Origin: Pseudomonas sp. HAR-UPW-AIA-41
GTDB taxonomy: Bacteria > Pseudomonadota > Gammaproteobacteria > Pseudomonadales > Pseudomonadaceae
Assembly (NCBI RefSeq): GCF_002304225.1
Contig: NZ_NSLB01000003.1
Span: 124,001 to 188,000 of the forward strand
DNA: 64,000 nt
Direction of reading: 5' to 3'
The number at the start of each line of letters is the position of its first letter. The stretch's first letter is position 1. The notes beneath the pieces were generated by a model, which saw only the letters and a list, made by a program, of their open reading frames with translations, was not told the DNA's origin and did no database searches. Both the position numbers and the translations under genes were made by a program. Below, in pieces: positions 17,644 to 28,090 of the stretch.

Positions 17644-20600
17644 GCCTGCACCTCGCAGCAGGCCAGTGCCGCCTGGCTGTGTTGTGCGACGCCGGCGCGC
17701 AGCTGCTGGGCCGCTTCGCGCAGCGGTTCGGGGGGGAGTTGGGCCGGGTCGTGCTTGAGCTGCTGCTCCAGTGCCGCCGCCTGCTGGCTCAGGGCATCCA
17801 TGCCGAGAGTCCCGGAGCTGCCCTTGAGGCTGTGAGCCATGCGGTGTGCGGTTGGCCAGTCGGCGCTCTCGATTGCCGCGCACAACTGGTCGGCCATGCT
17901 GCCGGCCTGTCGGGCGAACTCCTGCAACAGATTACTCATGACCGGCGTGCCCAGTTGCTCGCACATCTGCACGATGCGCGGGTAGTCGACAGGCTCTGGC
18001 TGGCTGGGCATGGGTGTTGGCTCTTGGCGGGTCTCGGGGGCCGGATCATGGCTGGCGGGCAGGTAGCGTTGCAGCACTTGCAGCAGCTCGTCGCGCATTA
18101 CCGGCTTGCTGAGGAAATCATCCATACCGGCTTCCAGGCAGCGCTGGCGACTTTCCTTGTAGGCGTTGGCGGTCAGGGCAATGATCGGCAGGTGGCGGGC
18201 GCTGCCCAGACTGGCCTCGCGGGCGCGAATCGCCCGGGTAGCATCCAGACCGTCGAGCACGGGCATCAGGCAGTCCATCAGGACCAGATCGAAGCTTTCC
18301 CGGGCGCAGGCTTCCACCCCCAGCTGGCCGTTATCGGCAAACTGCAGGGTAAGGCCATAGGGTTCGAGCATGGCGCGGATCACCTGCTGGTTGAGCAGAG
18401 TGTCTTCGACCACCAGCAGGCGGCCGTGTAGACGCATCGGCAAACTGTCCGGGCCGGATGGCGATGGTGTTGCGGCGCTGTGGTTCGGGTCGAGCAGTTG
18501 CTCAACGGCCTGCAGCAGCTCGCTGCGCTTGCCCGGCTGCGGCAGTCGCGGCACTCCGGCCGGACAGCGGCACTGTTCGTGGGGCAGGCTGCAGAGCCAC
18601 AGCTGCGGCTCATCACGCAGCCCGGCGGGCAGGCTGCTGTCGATGCGGTCGCTGATCAGCAACAGATCATGGGGCGGAAGGGGGCTGTCAGCCTGCTCAA
18701 GGTAGTGCACATGGCAGCCGCTGCTGATCAGGCTGCTCTGCACAACCTGCAGGTTGAGCGGCTGAGTATCCAGCAGCAGTACCTGTTTGCCGCTGAGGCT
18801 GTGGCTGTCCTGTGCGGGAGGCAGGGTCTGACACGGCAGGGTCAGGTCGATGGTGAAGCAGCTGCCTTCATCCGGTGCACTGCTCAGCTGGATGCTGCCC
18901 TGCATCAGTTCCAGCAGCTTGCGGCTGATCGACAGGCCCAGACCGGTGCCACCGAATTCGCGGGTGGTGGATGAATCTGCCTGGGTAAAGGGCTGGAACA
19001 GGCGCGCCTGCTGCGCCTGGGTCATGCCGATACCGGTGTCGCGGATGCGCAGACGGAAGCTGGCACTGCCGGTCAGCTGGCGGGTCAGGCTCAGCTCGAC
19101 ATGGATGTAGCCATGGCGGGTGAACTTGACCGCATTGCTCAGCAGGTTGAGGGCAATCTGACGCAGACGGATCGGGTCGCCGAGGATGGCCACAGGCACT
19201 TCGGGCTCGATCAGCAGAAACAGCTGCAGGGCTTTCTTCTGCGCGTGGGGCTGCATCAGTTTGCAGGCATCGAGGAGGATGTCCTCCCAGTTGCAGGCGG
19301 TCTGCTCCAGACGCAGCATGCCGGCTTCGATCTTGGACAGGTCGAGGATGTCGTTGAGCAGGGTCAGGAGCAGCTCGGCGGAGTGTTGCAGGGTGCTGAC
19401 CAGTTCCTGCTGCTGGTTGTTCAGCGGGGTGTCGGCCAGCACCTGAGCCATGCCGATCACGCCGTTCATCGGTGTGCGGATTTCGTGGCTCATGGTGGCG
19501 AGGAATTCGCTTTTTGCCCGGCTGGCGCTTTCCGCCGCTTCGCGTGCCTGCTTCAGCAGGCGCTCGGCCTCCTTGCGCTCGCCGATGTCGTGAAGCATGA
19601 CGGTGAAGATTTCTTCATCGTGCAGGTGGATGTGACTGCAGATCATGGCCAGTTGCAGTGCTGTGCCATTGAGGCTGCAGCCGAGTACCTCGCCGATGAA
19701 CTGGCGCGGTGGCGCCTCGCTGCGGAACTCCTGACGCAGTTGAATCAGGCGCTCGCGGTCGCTGTCGGTGTAGACCAGCTTCAGCACCGACTCGCCGAGC
19801 AGGGCCTCTTCGGTATAGCCGAACAGCCGGCAAAGGGCAGGGTTGGCATAGCTGATCAGGCCGTTGCCATCTGCCAGCAGAATCCCTTCGCCGGCCGAGG
19901 CGAGGATGCTCTGCAGGCGTGCCTTGTCGCGCTGTTCGCGCTGGAACTGCTGGTACAGCGTCTGCGCCAGCACCTGAAACTCTCCCCGGGTATCCAGGCT
20001 GGCCTGCTGCAGGCGTGGCTCGGGGTTGCTGCTGGCAATGGCCTGCAGCAACTGGCTCAGGGGGTTCAATACCTTGCGTCGCAGTTGCCAGGCCAGCAGC
20101 CCGAGCAGGCCGGCAGTGCCCAGCATCAGCAGTGCGCTCTGCTGCAGCACGCGCTGTTGCAGGCCGCTTTGCAGGGCGTGGGTGTCCAGCTCGAGGTAGA
20201 TGGCGCCCTGACTCTGCAACTGATCCGTCAGCAGGGAGTTGCCCAGCAGGATTGGCATTGAAAAGTCCAGATGCTGCTCGGCAGTCTTGCTGACATCTTC
20301 CGTGCTGAGGGTTTTTTGCAGCTGCTGGCTGCGTTCGATCAGTTGCACCGATTGAGCTTCCAGACTGCTCAGGGGTTTGCCGATCTGGCTGGTGTCCAGG
20401 CTGGCCAGAACCCGTGGCGGCGTGCCTGCGACGATCACTAGCTCATGAATATCGTTTTCGGCCCCCATTGCCATCACGATACGTTGCAGTTCATGGTGTC
20501 GGTCGACGGTTTCCGCTGCCACCTGCAGGTTGCCCATCAGCGATTCGGCCCTCAGTTTGACGAGGTCGTTGCCAATCTGACGGTTGCTGCTGGCGGAAAA

Positions 20601-20690
20601 GACCAGCAGCAGCACGCCCAGCAGCAGCCAGGCGGCGGCCAGCGGCAGCATGATCAGCCAGTTCAGTGGCAGGGTGCGGCGTGTGTTCAT
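17640..20690 (-). CDS. Hybrid sensor histidine kinase with two receiver modules and an HPt domain
   Basis: 1016 residues. Membrane helix at about 12-33, periplasmic sensor to about 185, second helix 187-201, HAMP-like linker, PAS domain about 260-370, then HisKA with phospho-acceptor H402 ([10 protein letters not shown]). The ATPase domain has the N box, DTGIGMT and [11 protein letters not shown] degenerate receiver covers about 634-735 and a canonical receiver 756-875 with Asp806 (LVLMDCLMP). The HPt domain has H953 (AHSLKGSSG). Architecture is BarA/GacS-like. It is the second gene of an operon, 6 bp after the binding-lipoprotein gene, which suggests a shared signal. No output regulator is adjacent. 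Confidence 0.93.
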   Translation of the reverse strand: MNTRRTLPLNWLIMLPLAAAWLLLGVLLLVFSASSNRQIGNDLVKLRAESLMGNLQVAAETVDRHHELQRIVMAMGAENDIHELVIVAGTPPRVLASLDTSQIGKPLSSLEAQSVQLIERSQQLQKTLSTEDVSKTAEQHLDFSMPILLGNSLLTDQLQSQGAIYLELDTHALQSGLQQRVLQQSALLMLGTAGLLGLLAWQLRRKVLNPLSQLLQAIASSNPEPRLQQASLDTRGEFQVLAQTLYQQFQREQRDKARLQSILASAGEGILLADGNGLISYANPALCRLFGYTEEALLGESVLKLVYTDSDRERLIQLRQEFRSEAPPRQFIGEVLGCSLNGTALQLAMICSHIHLHDEEIFTVMLHDIGERKEAERLLKQAREAAESASRAKSEFLATMSHEIRTPMNGVIGMAQVLADTPLNNQQQELVSTLQHSAELLLTLLNDILDLSKIEAGMLRLEQTACNWEDILLDACKLMQPHAQKKALQLFLLIEPEVPVAILGDPIRLRQIALNLLSNAVKFTRHGYIHVELSLTRQLTGSASFRLRIRDTGIGMTQAQQARLFQPFTQADSSTTREFGGTGLGLSISRKLLELMQGSIQLSSAPDEGSCFTIDLTLPCQTLPPAQDSHSLSGKQVLLLDTQPLNLQVVQSSLISSGCHVHYLEQADSPLPPHDLLLISDRIDSSLPAGLRDEPQLWLCSLPHEQCRCPAGVPRLPQPGKRSELLQAVEQLLDPNHSAATPSPSGPDSLPMRLHGRLLVVEDTLLNQQVIRAMLEPYGLTLQFADNGQLGVEACARESFDLVLMDCLMPVLDGLDATRAIRAREASLGSARHLPIIALTANAYKESRQRCLEAGMDDFLSKPVMRDELLQVLQRYLPASHDPAPETRQEPTPMPSQPEPVDYPRIVQMCEQLGTPVMSNLLQEFARQAGSMADQLCAAIESADWPTAHRMAHSLKGSSGTLGMDALSQQAAALEQQLKHDPAQLPPEPLREAAQQLRAGVAQHSQAALACCEVQA

Positions 20691-20696
20691 GAGTGA

Positions 20697-21641
20697 TCAG
20701 CGCGGCGGGACAATGAGGCTGGGCAGATCCTGCTCGGCGGTCAGCGCGCCACTGTCCAGCAGCACCTGCTGAGTGCTTTGCAGTGCTTTGAGCAGACGTT
20801 GCTCCGGGCCATAGAACTGGGCTTGCTCTTGAGCGCCGAGAATATGCAGGTCCTGCTCGATGGCGGCCTGGAAGTCCTCCAGGCTCAGTCCTTCGCGCTC
20901 GGCCATGATGGTGTAGGCCTCTTTCGGGTGCTCGCGCGAGTAATCGATGGCACGGGTAAAGGCGCGCAGCATCCTGGCGACATCCTCTGGCCTGGCTTCC
21001 AGCGTGCTGGCATCGACGACCAGTACATCCAGAACTTCGCCGGGAATCTCGCTGGTGTCGAACAGCTTTTTGAGCTTGGGGCTCTTCAGCATGGCCACGG
21101 AAAAGGGTGGGTAAGTCACGGCGGCATCGATTTTTTCATTGTCCAGGGCGTTCGACATTTCTGCCTGTGGCATGGCCACCAGACTGACCTGCGGCAGCTC
21201 GAGGCCATGGCGCTGCAGCGCCCGGGACAGGATGTAGGTATTGAGGGTGCCTGGCTCAATGGCCACACGCTTGCCGGCCAGGGCCCTCAGGTCGGCCAGT
21301 TCGCTTTGACCGATGATCAGGTCGCCACCGTTGGAGTAGTCCGGCAGATACACCAGCCGCGGCTGGCGCGGGCTGTTCTGCCGCGCCATCAAGACCTCAA
21401 CAAGGGTGGCGCCAAAGCCATCGACCTTGCCTTGTTCATAGGCCCGGCGCGCATCGTTGAGCGAGCTGAATTGCAGGATGCGGACATTCACCCCTTCGGC
21501 CTCGAACAGCTTCAGGCGTTCGGCCAGGTAGAGAAACTCATAGCCTGGCCAGGGGTTGATGGCCATGCGCAGGGGCGTGTCAGGCGTTTCTCGGCAGGCG
21601 CCGAGCAGAAGCAGGGTGGCAATGAGAAAGCTGCGGAGCAT
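20697..21641 (-). CDS. Lipoprotein solute-binding protein (NMT1/SsuA-like), sensory partner of the kinase
   Basis: 314 residues. The leader MLRSFLIATLLLLGAC ends in a lipobox (LLGAC, Cys16), so it should be an anchored lipoprotein. The mature part is of the NMT1/SsuA/TauA type (INPWPGYEFLYLAERLKLFEAEG), which binds organosulfur or thiamine-precursor-like ligands. No permease or ATPase accompanies it; the only partner is the hybrid kinase 6 bp downstream. I infer a periplasmic ligand receptor that works with the kinase. Start chosen at 21641 because the upstream frame (to 21683) lacks a signal-like beginning. Confidence 0.82.
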   Translation of the reverse strand: MLRSFLIATLLLLGACRETPDTPLRMAINPWPGYEFLYLAERLKLFEAEGVNVRILQFSSLNDARRAYEQGKVDGFGATLVEVLMARQNSPRQPRLVYLPDYSNGGDLIIGQSELADLRALAGKRVAIEPGTLNTYILSRALQRHGLELPQVSLVAMPQAEMSNALDNEKIDAAVTYPPFSVAMLKSPKLKKLFDTSEIPGEVLDVLVVDASTLEARPEDVARMLRAFTRAIDYSREHPKEAYTIMAEREGLSLEDFQAAIEQDLHILGAQEQAQFYGPEQRLLKALQSTQQVLLDSGALTAEQDLPSLIVPPR

Positions 21642-21697
21642 AGACGTGGTCTCCAGGCGAGTGCTTTCACTATAGACAGGCAAACGGCAGGCATGAA

Positions 21698-21722
21698 AAA
21701 GCCCGGCACGGGGCCGGGCTTT
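21698..21722 (-). terminator. Terminator after ilvD
   Basis: 10-bp perfect stem AAAGCCCGGC / GCCGGGCTTT with loop ACGGG. On the minus strand it is followed by TTTTTC, as expected for ending ilvD transcription. Confidence 0.75.
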
Positions 21723-21792
21723 CAGGATAGGCAGGTGGCACTCGTGATGGCGTCTCTTCCGCCGTACCGTGTATGCGTTGCCTTAGCCCCGC

Positions 21793-23631
21793 TTACCCAT
21801 CCAGCAGAGCCTTGTTGCGCACCGCCCCTTTGTCGGCACTGGTGGCCAGCAGGGCGTAGGCCTTGAGTGCGGTGGACACCTTGCGCGCACGCGGCGCGAC
21901 CGGCTTCCAGCCTTTCTGGTCCTGCTCGATGCGGCGGGCATGCAGCTCGGCGTCGGAGATCTGCAGATTGATCGCTCGGTTAGGGATGTCGATCAGGATG
22001 CGGTCACCGTCCTTGACCAGGCCGATGGCACCGCCGGCGGCGGCTTCCGGCGAGGCATGGCCGATGGACAGGCCCGAGGTACCGCCGGAGAAGCGGCCGT
22101 CGGTGAGCAGAGCGCAGTCTTTACCCAGGCCCTTGGACTTCAGGTAGGAGGTCGGGTAGAGCATTTCCTGCATGCCCGGGCCGCCTTTGGGGCCTTCGTA
22201 GCGGATGATCACGATGTCGCCGGCCTTCACTTCGTCGGCGAGGATGCCTTTGACGGCGCTGTCCTGGCTCTCGAAGATCTTGGCTTTGCCTTCGAACACG
22301 TGGATCGACTCATCCACGCCGGCGGTCTTCACCACGCAGCCGTCCAGCGCGATGTTGCCGTACAGCACAGCCAGGCCGCCTTCCTGCGAGTAAGCATGCT
22401 CGACGGAGCGGATGCAGCCGTTTTCGCGGTCGTCGTCCAGGGTCTCCCAGCGGGTGCTCTGGCTGAAGGCGACCTGGGTCGGGATGCCGGCAGGACCTGC
22501 CTTGAAGAAGGTGTGCACGGCCTCGTCGCTGGTCTGGGTGATGTCCCACTGGGCGATGGCGTCGGCCATGGTCTTGCTGTGCACGGTCGGCACGTCGGTG
22601 TGCAGCAGGCCGCCACGGGCCAGCTCACCGAGGATGGAAAAGATGCCACCGGCGCGGTGCACGTCTTCCATGTGGTACTTCTGGATGTTCGGCGCCACCT
22701 TGCACAGCTGCGGCACCTTGCGCGACAGGCGATCGATGTCGCGCAGGTCGAAGGCGATCTCGGCTTCCTGGGCGGCGGCCAGCAGGTGCAGGATGGTGTT
22801 GGTCGAACCGCCCATGGCGATGTCCAGGGTCATGGCGTTCTCGAACGCCTTGAAGCTGGCGACATTGCGCGGCAGCACCGACTCGTCGCCCTCGCCGTAG
22901 TAGCGCTGGCACAGCTCGACGGCCAGGCGGCCGGCGCGCAGGAACAGCTGCTCGCGGTCGGCGTGGGTGGCCAGGGTCGAACCGTTGCCCGGCAGGGACA
23001 GGCCCAGGGCTTCGGTCAGGCAGTTCATCGAGTTGGCGGTGAACATGCCCGAGCAGCTGCCACAGGTGGGGCAGGCGCTACGCTCGTACTCGGCGACCTT
23101 CTCGTCGGAGCAGGAGTCGTCGGCGGCGGCGACCATGGCGTCGACCAGGTCCAGACCGTGGCTGGCCAGTTTGGTCTTGCCGGCTTCCATCGGGCCGCCG
23201 GAAACGAACACCACCGGGATGTTCAGGCGCAGGGCGGCCATCAGCATGCCGGGGGTGATCTTGTCGCAGTTGGAGATGCACACGATGGCGTCAGCGCAGT
23301 GGGCGTTGACCATGTACTCCACGGAGTCGGCGATGATCTCGCGGGAGGGCAGCGAATACAGCATGCCGTCGTGGCCCATGGCGATGCCGTCGTCCACGGC
23401 GATGGTGTTGAATTCCTTGGCCACGCCGCCGGCTCTTTCGATCTCGCGGGCGACCAGCTGGCCGAGGTCCTTCAGGTGCACGTGGCCGGGCACGAACTGG
23501 GTGAAGGAGTTGGCGATGGCAATGATCGGCTTCTTGAAGTCTTCGTCCTTCATCCCGGTGGCGCGCCAGAGGGCACGGGCGCCGGCCATGTTGCGGCCAA
23601 AGGTGGAGGTTTTCGAGCGGTAATCGGGCAT
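21793..23631 (-). CDS. ilvD: Dihydroxy-acid dehydratase
   Basis: Fe-S enzyme that dehydrates 2,3-dihydroxy-3-methyl acids in valine and isoleucine synthesis. 612 residues, normal for the enterobacterial-type enzyme. Cluster ligands appear in [12 protein letters not shown] (C122) and [14 protein letters not shown] (C195 region). [12 protein letters not shown] and [14 protein letters not shown] are conserved substrate-site blocks. The first residues [18 protein letters not shown] are standard. Flanked by a terminator downstream and a 232-bp gap upstream that presumably contains the promoter. Confidence 0.97.
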   Translation of the reverse strand: MPDYRSKTSTFGRNMAGARALWRATGMKDEDFKKPIIAIANSFTQFVPGHVHLKDLGQLVAREIERAGGVAKEFNTIAVDDGIAMGHDGMLYSLPSREIIADSVEYMVNAHCADAIVCISNCDKITPGMLMAALRLNIPVVFVSGGPMEAGKTKLASHGLDLVDAMVAAADDSCSDEKVAEYERSACPTCGSCSGMFTANSMNCLTEALGLSLPGNGSTLATHADREQLFLRAGRLAVELCQRYYGEGDESVLPRNVASFKAFENAMTLDIAMGGSTNTILHLLAAAQEAEIAFDLRDIDRLSRKVPQLCKVAPNIQKYHMEDVHRAGGIFSILGELARGGLLHTDVPTVHSKTMADAIAQWDITQTSDEAVHTFFKAGPAGIPTQVAFSQSTRWETLDDDRENGCIRSVEHAYSQEGGLAVLYGNIALDGCVVKTAGVDESIHVFEGKAKIFESQDSAVKGILADEVKAGDIVIIRYEGPKGGPGMQEMLYPTSYLKSKGLGKDCALLTDGRFSGGTSGLSIGHASPEAAAGGAIGLVKDGDRILIDIPNRAINLQISDAELHARRIEQDQKGWKPVAPRARKVSTALKAYALLATSADKGAVRNKALLDG

Positions 23632-23828
23632 GACGGATTCCTGCGGCTATCAGGTTCGGTATCAGGGTTGCGTGAGGCTGCTCGGGCAACAGGGTCGGCG
23701 CGGTGGCCGGGGTTGCACGACTGGCTGGCTACGAAGGGGTCGCCGTTCGCTCAGCCGCTGCTCACAAGCCCGCCGGGGATGGTTGGCAAGGGATGCAAGG
23801 ATTCTACGCCGGGTGTGCCGGGCGCGAA

Positions 23829-23857
23829 AGGCTGGCGGTCGGGCTGGCCGCCAGCCT
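23829..23857 (-). terminator. Hairpin just after rlmI, weak terminator
   Basis: AGGCTGGCGG / CCGCCAGCCT, a perfect 10-bp stem with a 9-base loop, 6 bp beyond the rlmI stop. On the minus strand only TTTCGC follows, so intrinsic termination would be weak. Confidence 0.45.
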
Positions 23858-23863
23858 GAACGA

Positions 23864-25060
23864 TCAGCTGTTGGGCAGCAGGCGGCAGGTGAGACTCTTG
23901 ATGTAGCGCGTCTCGTGGATTGCCGGATGCACCGGGTGGTCCGGGCCCTGGCTGCCACGTTCGAGTAACTGGATGTTGCGGTCCAGGTGGCGGGCGCTGG
24001 TCAGGAGGATGTTCTGCAGGTCATCTTCGGGCAGGTGCATGGAGCAGCTGGCGCTGACCAGAATACCGTCCTTGTTGAGCAGACGCATGGCCTGTTCGTT
24101 GAGGCGGCGGTAGGCCGCTTCGCCGTTCTTCAGGTCCTTCTTGCGTTTGATGAAGGCGGGCGGGTCGGTGATGATCACGTCGAAGCGCTCTTCCGAGGCC
24201 TTGAGCTCCTTCAGCGCTTCAAACGCATCGCCTTCAACGCAGGCCATCTTCTCGGCCACGCCATTAAGCGCGGCATTGCGCTCGACGCCATCCAGAGCAA
24301 AGCCCGAGGCATCCACGCACATCACTTCGCTGGCGCCGAAAGCCGCTGCCTGCACGCCCCATCCGCCGATGTAGCTGAACAGGTCAAGCACGCGCTTGCC
24401 CTTGACGTAGGGGGCCAGACGCGCGCGGTTCATGCGGTGGTCGTAGAACCAGCCGGTCTTCTGGCCTTCACGCACCGGCGCCTCGAACTTCACGCCGTTT
24501 TCTTCCAGGGCAACCCAGTCCGGCACTTCACCGTAGGCAGTATCGACGTAGCGCGGCAGGCCCTCGGCGTCACGCGAGCTGGCATCGTTGCGCAGCAGAA
24601 TGCCGGCGGGTTTGAGCACCTGAACCAGCGCCTCGACCACATCGTGTTTGTGGTGCTCCATGGTCGCGGAGGCCAGCTGGACCACCACATGGTCGCCGAA
24701 ACGATCGACCACCAGACCCGGGAGCAGGTCAGAATCGCCGTACACCAGACGGTAGAACGGCTTGTCGAACAGGCGCTCACGCAGCGACAGGCAGACATTC
24801 AGGCGGTGCACCAGCAGGGATTTGTCGAGGATATGCTTGACCTCGCGCGACAGCAGGCGGGCACAGATCAGGTTGTTCGGGCTCATGGCCACTACGCCTA
24901 GCGGCTTGCCGCCGGCGGCTTCGAGAATGGCCTGGTCTCCGGGGGCAAAGCCAGCCAGCGGGGTGGCGGCGACATCGATCTCGTTGCTGTAGACCCACAG
25001 GTGGCCGGCACGCAGACGGCGATCGGCATTGGCTTTGAGGCGCAGGCTGGGCAGGCTCAT
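23864..25060 (-). CDS. rlmI: 23S rRNA (cytosine-1962) methyltransferase, RlmI type
   Basis: 398 residues (E. coli RlmI is 396). An N-terminal PUA domain (SLRLKANADRRLRAGHLWVY, about 1-80) is followed by a central beta barrel and a C-terminal Rossmann methyltransferase. SAM-binding is in VLDLFSYIGGWGVQAAAFGA and the catalytic block is DVIITDPPAFIKRKKDL; SASCSMHL carries the cysteine expected for m5C chemistry. The ATG at 25060 was chosen from the family N-terminus; the frame is open to 25132. RlmI is the likely orthologue; other COG1092 methyltransferases are close. Confidence 0.88.
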   Translation of the reverse strand: MSLPSLRLKANADRRLRAGHLWVYSNEIDVAATPLAGFAPGDQAILEAAGGKPLGVVAMSPNNLICARLLSREVKHILDKSLLVHRLNVCLSLRERLFDKPFYRLVYGDSDLLPGLVVDRFGDHVVVQLASATMEHHKHDVVEALVQVLKPAGILLRNDASSRDAEGLPRYVDTAYGEVPDWVALEENGVKFEAPVREGQKTGWFYDHRMNRARLAPYVKGKRVLDLFSYIGGWGVQAAAFGASEVMCVDASGFALDGVERNAALNGVAEKMACVEGDAFEALKELKASEERFDVIITDPPAFIKRKKDLKNGEAAYRRLNEQAMRLLNKDGILVSASCSMHLPEDDLQNILLTSARHLDRNIQLLERGSQGPDHPVHPAIHETRYIKSLTCRLLPNS

Positions 25061-25088
25061 GGGGCAGGCTCTCCGGAAAAAGGCCGGC

Positions 25089-25094
25089 ATTATA
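25089..25094 (-). promoter_or_regulatory. Candidate rlmI -10 box
   Basis: TATAAT on the minus strand, 29 bp before the rlmI start codon. No clear -35 found. Confidence 0.3.
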
Positions 25095-25197
25095 GCCGAG
25101 CGGCAGTCTGTCCGGCCCTTGCCATAAATCATGATTAATCCAGCCGCTTTGCGGCTACACTCTCATTCACTTTTCGATCTTCTGGCGCGTGACAGTT

Positions 25198-26070
25198 ATG
25201 GCAGTTGACCTCAGCGAAGGGCAAATCCAGGAATTCCTGCATGGCATCAGCGTTCCGCCCCAGCCGCAGATCATGGTTGATCTGCAGATGGAGCAGTTGA
25301 TGCCGGAGCCCGATCTGAAGGCCATTGCCAAGTTGATTGGTCAGGATCCAGGCCTTTCAGGCGCGCTGCTGAAAATCGTCAATTCGCCGCATTTTGGCCT
25401 GGCCAACCGCATCGCCTCGATTCAGCAGGCAGTCAATCTGCTGGGCTGCAACACGGTGATCAACCTGATCAATGCCCAGTCGATCAAGGGCGAAATGAGC
25501 GATGAGACCATCGTCACGCTCAACCGCTTCTGGGATACCGCTCAGGATGTGGCGATGACTTGCCTGACCCTGGCCAAGCATATTGGCTACCAGCCTGCCG
25601 ACGAGGCCTATGCTCTGGGGCTGTTTCACAATTGTGGCATCCCGCTGATGGTCAAGCGCTTCCCTGATTACATGCAGGTGTTGGAAGAGGCGTACGCTTG
25701 TAACAACGACGAGCGCCGTGTGGTGGATGTGGAGAATGACAAACTCAACACCAACCATGCCGTGGTGGGTTATTTCACTGCGCGTTCCTGGCGCCTGCCG
25801 GAGCATCTATGTGAGGCCATCGCCAATCATCACAATCTGCTGGCGATCTTCTCCGAGGAGTCATCCCGGAATGCTCGCCTGAGAACACTCCTGTCCATTC
25901 TCAAGATGGCTGAGCATATCTGTGGGTGTCATCGGGTTCTGGGCAACCAAGTGGATGATCACGAGTGGGCGGTTCTTGAGCCGACTGTATTGGAGTATGT
26001 CGGTCTCTCCGAGTACGACTTCGAGAACTTTATGGACAGTCTCAAAGAGCTCGGTATAGGGCTGCGCTGA
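25198..26070 (+). CDS. HDOD-domain protein
   Basis: 290 residues. The HDOD domain (PF08668-type) fills most of the protein: PPQPQIMVDLQMEQLMPEPDL at the start, then KIVNSPHFGLANRIASIQQAVNLLG, typical of HDOD, and later HNCGIPLMVKRFPD. HDOD proteins are signalling adaptors with no proven enzyme activity in most cases. ATG at 25198 chosen; GTG at 25189 in the same frame is an equal alternative. A hairpin AGCCGC-TTT-GCGGCT lies upstream at 25142-25156. Target unknown. Confidence 0.85.
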   Translation: MAVDLSEGQIQEFLHGISVPPQPQIMVDLQMEQLMPEPDLKAIAKLIGQDPGLSGALLKIVNSPHFGLANRIASIQQAVNLLGCNTVINLINAQSIKGEMSDETIVTLNRFWDTAQDVAMTCLTLAKHIGYQPADEAYALGLFHNCGIPLMVKRFPDYMQVLEEAYACNNDERRVVDVENDKLNTNHAVVGYFTARSWRLPEHLCEAIANHHNLLAIFSEESSRNARLRTLLSILKMAEHICGCHRVLGNQVDDHEWAVLEPTVLEYVGLSEYDFENFMDSLKELGIGLR

Positions 26071-26079
26071 GTATCGGCT

Positions 26080-26095
26080 AGCCCAGGGGTGGGCT
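26080..26095 (+). terminator. Weak hairpin after the HDOD gene
   Basis: AGCCCA / TGGGCT with loop GGGG, 10 bp after the stop. It has no T-run, so any termination here is uncertain. Confidence 0.3.
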
Positions 26096-26153
26096 GGTTA
26101 GGTTCCAGTGGCGCTGCTAAGGTGGCGGCCTGCTATCTAGTTGCCTGGTTCTC

Positions 26154-26966
26154 ATGCCTGAATTACCCGAAGTCGAAACCACCCGTCGCGGTATCGAGCC
26201 CCATCTGCTGGGGCAGCGTGTCAGTCGTGTTCTGGTGCGTGAGCACCGGCTGCGCTGGCCGATTCCCGAAGACCTGGACATCTGCCTGTCCGGACAGCGC
26301 ATCGAGTCGGTCGAGCGTCGGGCCAAGTACCTGCTGATCAAGGCCGAAAGCGGCACGCTCATTGCCCACTTGGGGATGTCCGGCAGCCTGCGCCTGGTGC
26401 CAGTGGGAACGCCTGCGGCCAAGCATGAGCATGTGGATGTCGAGCTGGAGTCGGGGCTGGCCCTGCGCTACACCGATCCCCGGCGTTTCGGTGCGTTGCT
26501 CTGGAGTCGCGAACCACTGAGCCATGAACTGCTGGCCAGGCTGGGGCCTGAACCGCTGGGCGGCGGTTTCGACGGTGAGCGGCTGTATGAGCTGTCGCGT
26601 GGGCGCAGCATGGCGGTCAAGCCCTTCATCATGGATAACGCGGTGGTGGTCGGAGTCGGCAATATCTACGCCAGCGAGGCGCTGTTTGCCGCCGGCATCG
26701 ATCCGCGGCGCGAGGCGGGGAGCATCTCGCGGGCGCGTTACCTGCGCCTGGGTGAAGAAATCAAACGCATCCTCGCCCATGCCATCGAGCGTGGAGGTAC
26801 CACGCTGCGTGACTTTGTCGGTGGCGACGGCCAGCCCGGTTACTTCCAGCAGGAGCTGTTCGTCTACGGGCGAGGCGGCGAGTTCTGCAAGTGCTGCGGC
26901 AGCACGCTGCGCGAGGTCAAACTGGGTCAGCGTGCCAGTGTCTACTGCGGCAAATGCCAGCGCTGA
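26154..26966 (+). CDS. mutM: Formamidopyrimidine-DNA glycosylase
   Basis: Removes 8-oxoguanine and formamidopyrimidines and nicks the backbone. 270 residues. The catalytic N-terminal proline and glutamate are present ([14 protein letters not shown]2, E3). The helix-two-turn-helix carries [11 protein letters not shown]. The C-terminal zinc finger has the four cysteines CKCC and CGKC. The N-terminus must be exact because P2 is the nucleophile, so the ATG is certain. Confidence 0.97.
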   Translation: MPELPEVETTRRGIEPHLLGQRVSRVLVREHRLRWPIPEDLDICLSGQRIESVERRAKYLLIKAESGTLIAHLGMSGSLRLVPVGTPAAKHEHVDVELESGLALRYTDPRRFGALLWSREPLSHELLARLGPEPLGGGFDGERLYELSRGRSMAVKPFIMDNAVVVGVGNIYASEALFAAGIDPRREAGSISRARYLRLGEEIKRILAHAIERGGTTLRDFVGGDGQPGYFQQELFVYGRGGEFCKCCGSTLREVKLGQRASVYCGKCQR

Positions 26967-27008
26967 ACCCTGTCAAACTCTGCCGAGAACAAGAATAAGA
27001 GGTGAATG

Positions 27009-27587
27009 ATGTCCGGCAATTATCTTCCGCCCAACCCCTTTGCCGAGTGGGTCGGACGAACTGTCCTGCGCCTCATGGGCTGGCGCATCGAGGGGCAGAT
27101 GCCTGCGCTCGATAAGTTCGTGGTGATCGGTGCCCATCACACTTCGAACTGGGACTTCGTACTGTTTCTGGCCGCCAAGTTCGTGCTGCGCCTGAATGCC
27201 CGCTGGTTCGGCAAACACACTATTTTCCGCTGGCCATTTACCAATCTGCTGCAGCGTTGGGGGGGGATCCCGGTGCGTCGCCATCTCAAGCTGAATATGG
27301 TCGATCAGGCGATTCAGGGTTTCCGCGACAATTCTCAGTTCATGCTGATTTTGTCGCCGGAGGGTACACGCAAAAAGGTTGAGCGCTGGAAAATGGGCTT
27401 CTACCACATCGCCCGCGGCGCAGGCGTCCCTATCGTGTTGGGTGCCTTGGATTATGCGGAGAGGCGCATCGTGATCGGCCCGGCGTTTCAGCCGACAGGC
27501 GATCAGGCGGCTGACCTCAAGGCTATGTTGGAATTCTTCCGCCCCTATCCACCGAAAAAGCCAGAATATGCGTTCCACGGGGATTGA
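27009..27587 (+). CDS. Lysophospholipid acyltransferase-family protein
   Basis: 192 residues. PlsC-type motifs: HHTSNWDFVLF is the H(X)4D box and SPEGTRKK the EGTR block that binds the glycerol phosphate. Family members transfer acyl groups to lysophospholipids; the exact acceptor is unknown. ATG at 27009 lies 6 bases after AGAGG; the ATG at 27006 is too close to it. It follows mutM by 42 bp and may be co-transcribed. Confidence 0.82.
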   Translation: MSGNYLPPNPFAEWVGRTVLRLMGWRIEGQMPALDKFVVIGAHHTSNWDFVLFLAAKFVLRLNARWFGKHTIFRWPFTNLLQRWGGIPVRRHLKLNMVDQAIQGFRDNSQFMLILSPEGTRKKVERWKMGFYHIARGAGVPIVLGALDYAERRIVIGPAFQPTGDQAADLKAMLEFFRPYPPKKPEYAFHGD

Positions 27588-27598
27588 CCTGCATCACG

Positions 27599-27626
27599 CT
27601 GACTTTTTCTGAAGCGCTGTTATAGT
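27599..27626 (+). promoter_or_regulatory. Candidate sigma-70 promoter for the small envelope gene
   Basis: CTGACT (27599-27604), 16-bp spacer, TATAGT (27621-27626). A GAAGGA ribosome binding site follows at 27648-27653, 8 bases before the ATG at 27662. Four of six and five of six match to consensus. Confidence 0.45.
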
Positions 27627-27661
27627 TAACCGACAACGAGAACTCCTGAAGGATCGCAACC

Positions 27662-28015
27662 ATGAACCTGTTTCGTACCACCGCTGCTGTCCTGGCGCTG
27701 ACCACTGGCCTCCTGACGCTGCCGGCGCATGCCGAGGTGGTGCAGCAGAACACTAGTGGTGATCCGATGTATACCGCAGAGTCTCCGAGGGCTTACGCCA
27801 TGATCGGTGATCTGGTCATCGCGCGGCCTTTGCTAATTGCAGCAACCGGTATTGGTGCGATTGCCTTTGTCGTCAGCCTGCCGTTCACCGCTCTGGGCGG
27901 TAACGTTGGTGAGGCGGCGGATGCGCTGGTTGGTGAGCCGGGCCGTGAAGCCTTTGTGCGCTGCCTGGGTTGCACCACCCCATCTCCTGCTCCGGGTGTA
28001 AGTGCACACCGGTAA
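27662..28015 (+). CDS. Conserved small envelope protein, function unknown
   Basis: 117 residues. Signal peptide at about 1-24 ending [16 protein letters not shown] single hydrophobic stretch at about 54-78 ([19 protein letters not shown]) follows. Two cysteines occur near the C-terminus (CLGCTTP). Databases often label related Pseudomonas proteins as transporters, but nothing here supports that. A consensus-like promoter and a strong terminator surround it, so it is a single-gene unit. Confidence 0.75.
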   Translation: MNLFRTTAAVLALTTGLLTLPAHAEVVQQNTSGDPMYTAESPRAYAMIGDLVIARPLLIAATGIGAIAFVVSLPFTALGGNVGEAADALVGEPGREAFVRCLGCTTPSPAPGVSAHR

Positions 28016-28030
28016 GGCGTAGCCTTTTTT

Positions 28031-28056
28031 AAAAGCCGGTCTGTGACCGGCTTTTT
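28031..28056. terminator. Bidirectional terminator
   Basis: AAAAGCCGGT / ACCGGCTTTT, perfect 10-bp stem with loop CTGTG and a T-run on plus, between the convergent small envelope gene and ggt. Confidence 0.8.
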
Positions 28057-28090
28057 CATTGTGGAGGCAGGGTAATGGTATCTGCCCGGC

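Noticed and set aside
21940..23859. Long open frame (about 640 codons) antisense to ilvD
   Set aside because: Gly/Val/His-rich low-information protein opposite a certain ilvD; no ribosome binding site or motif.
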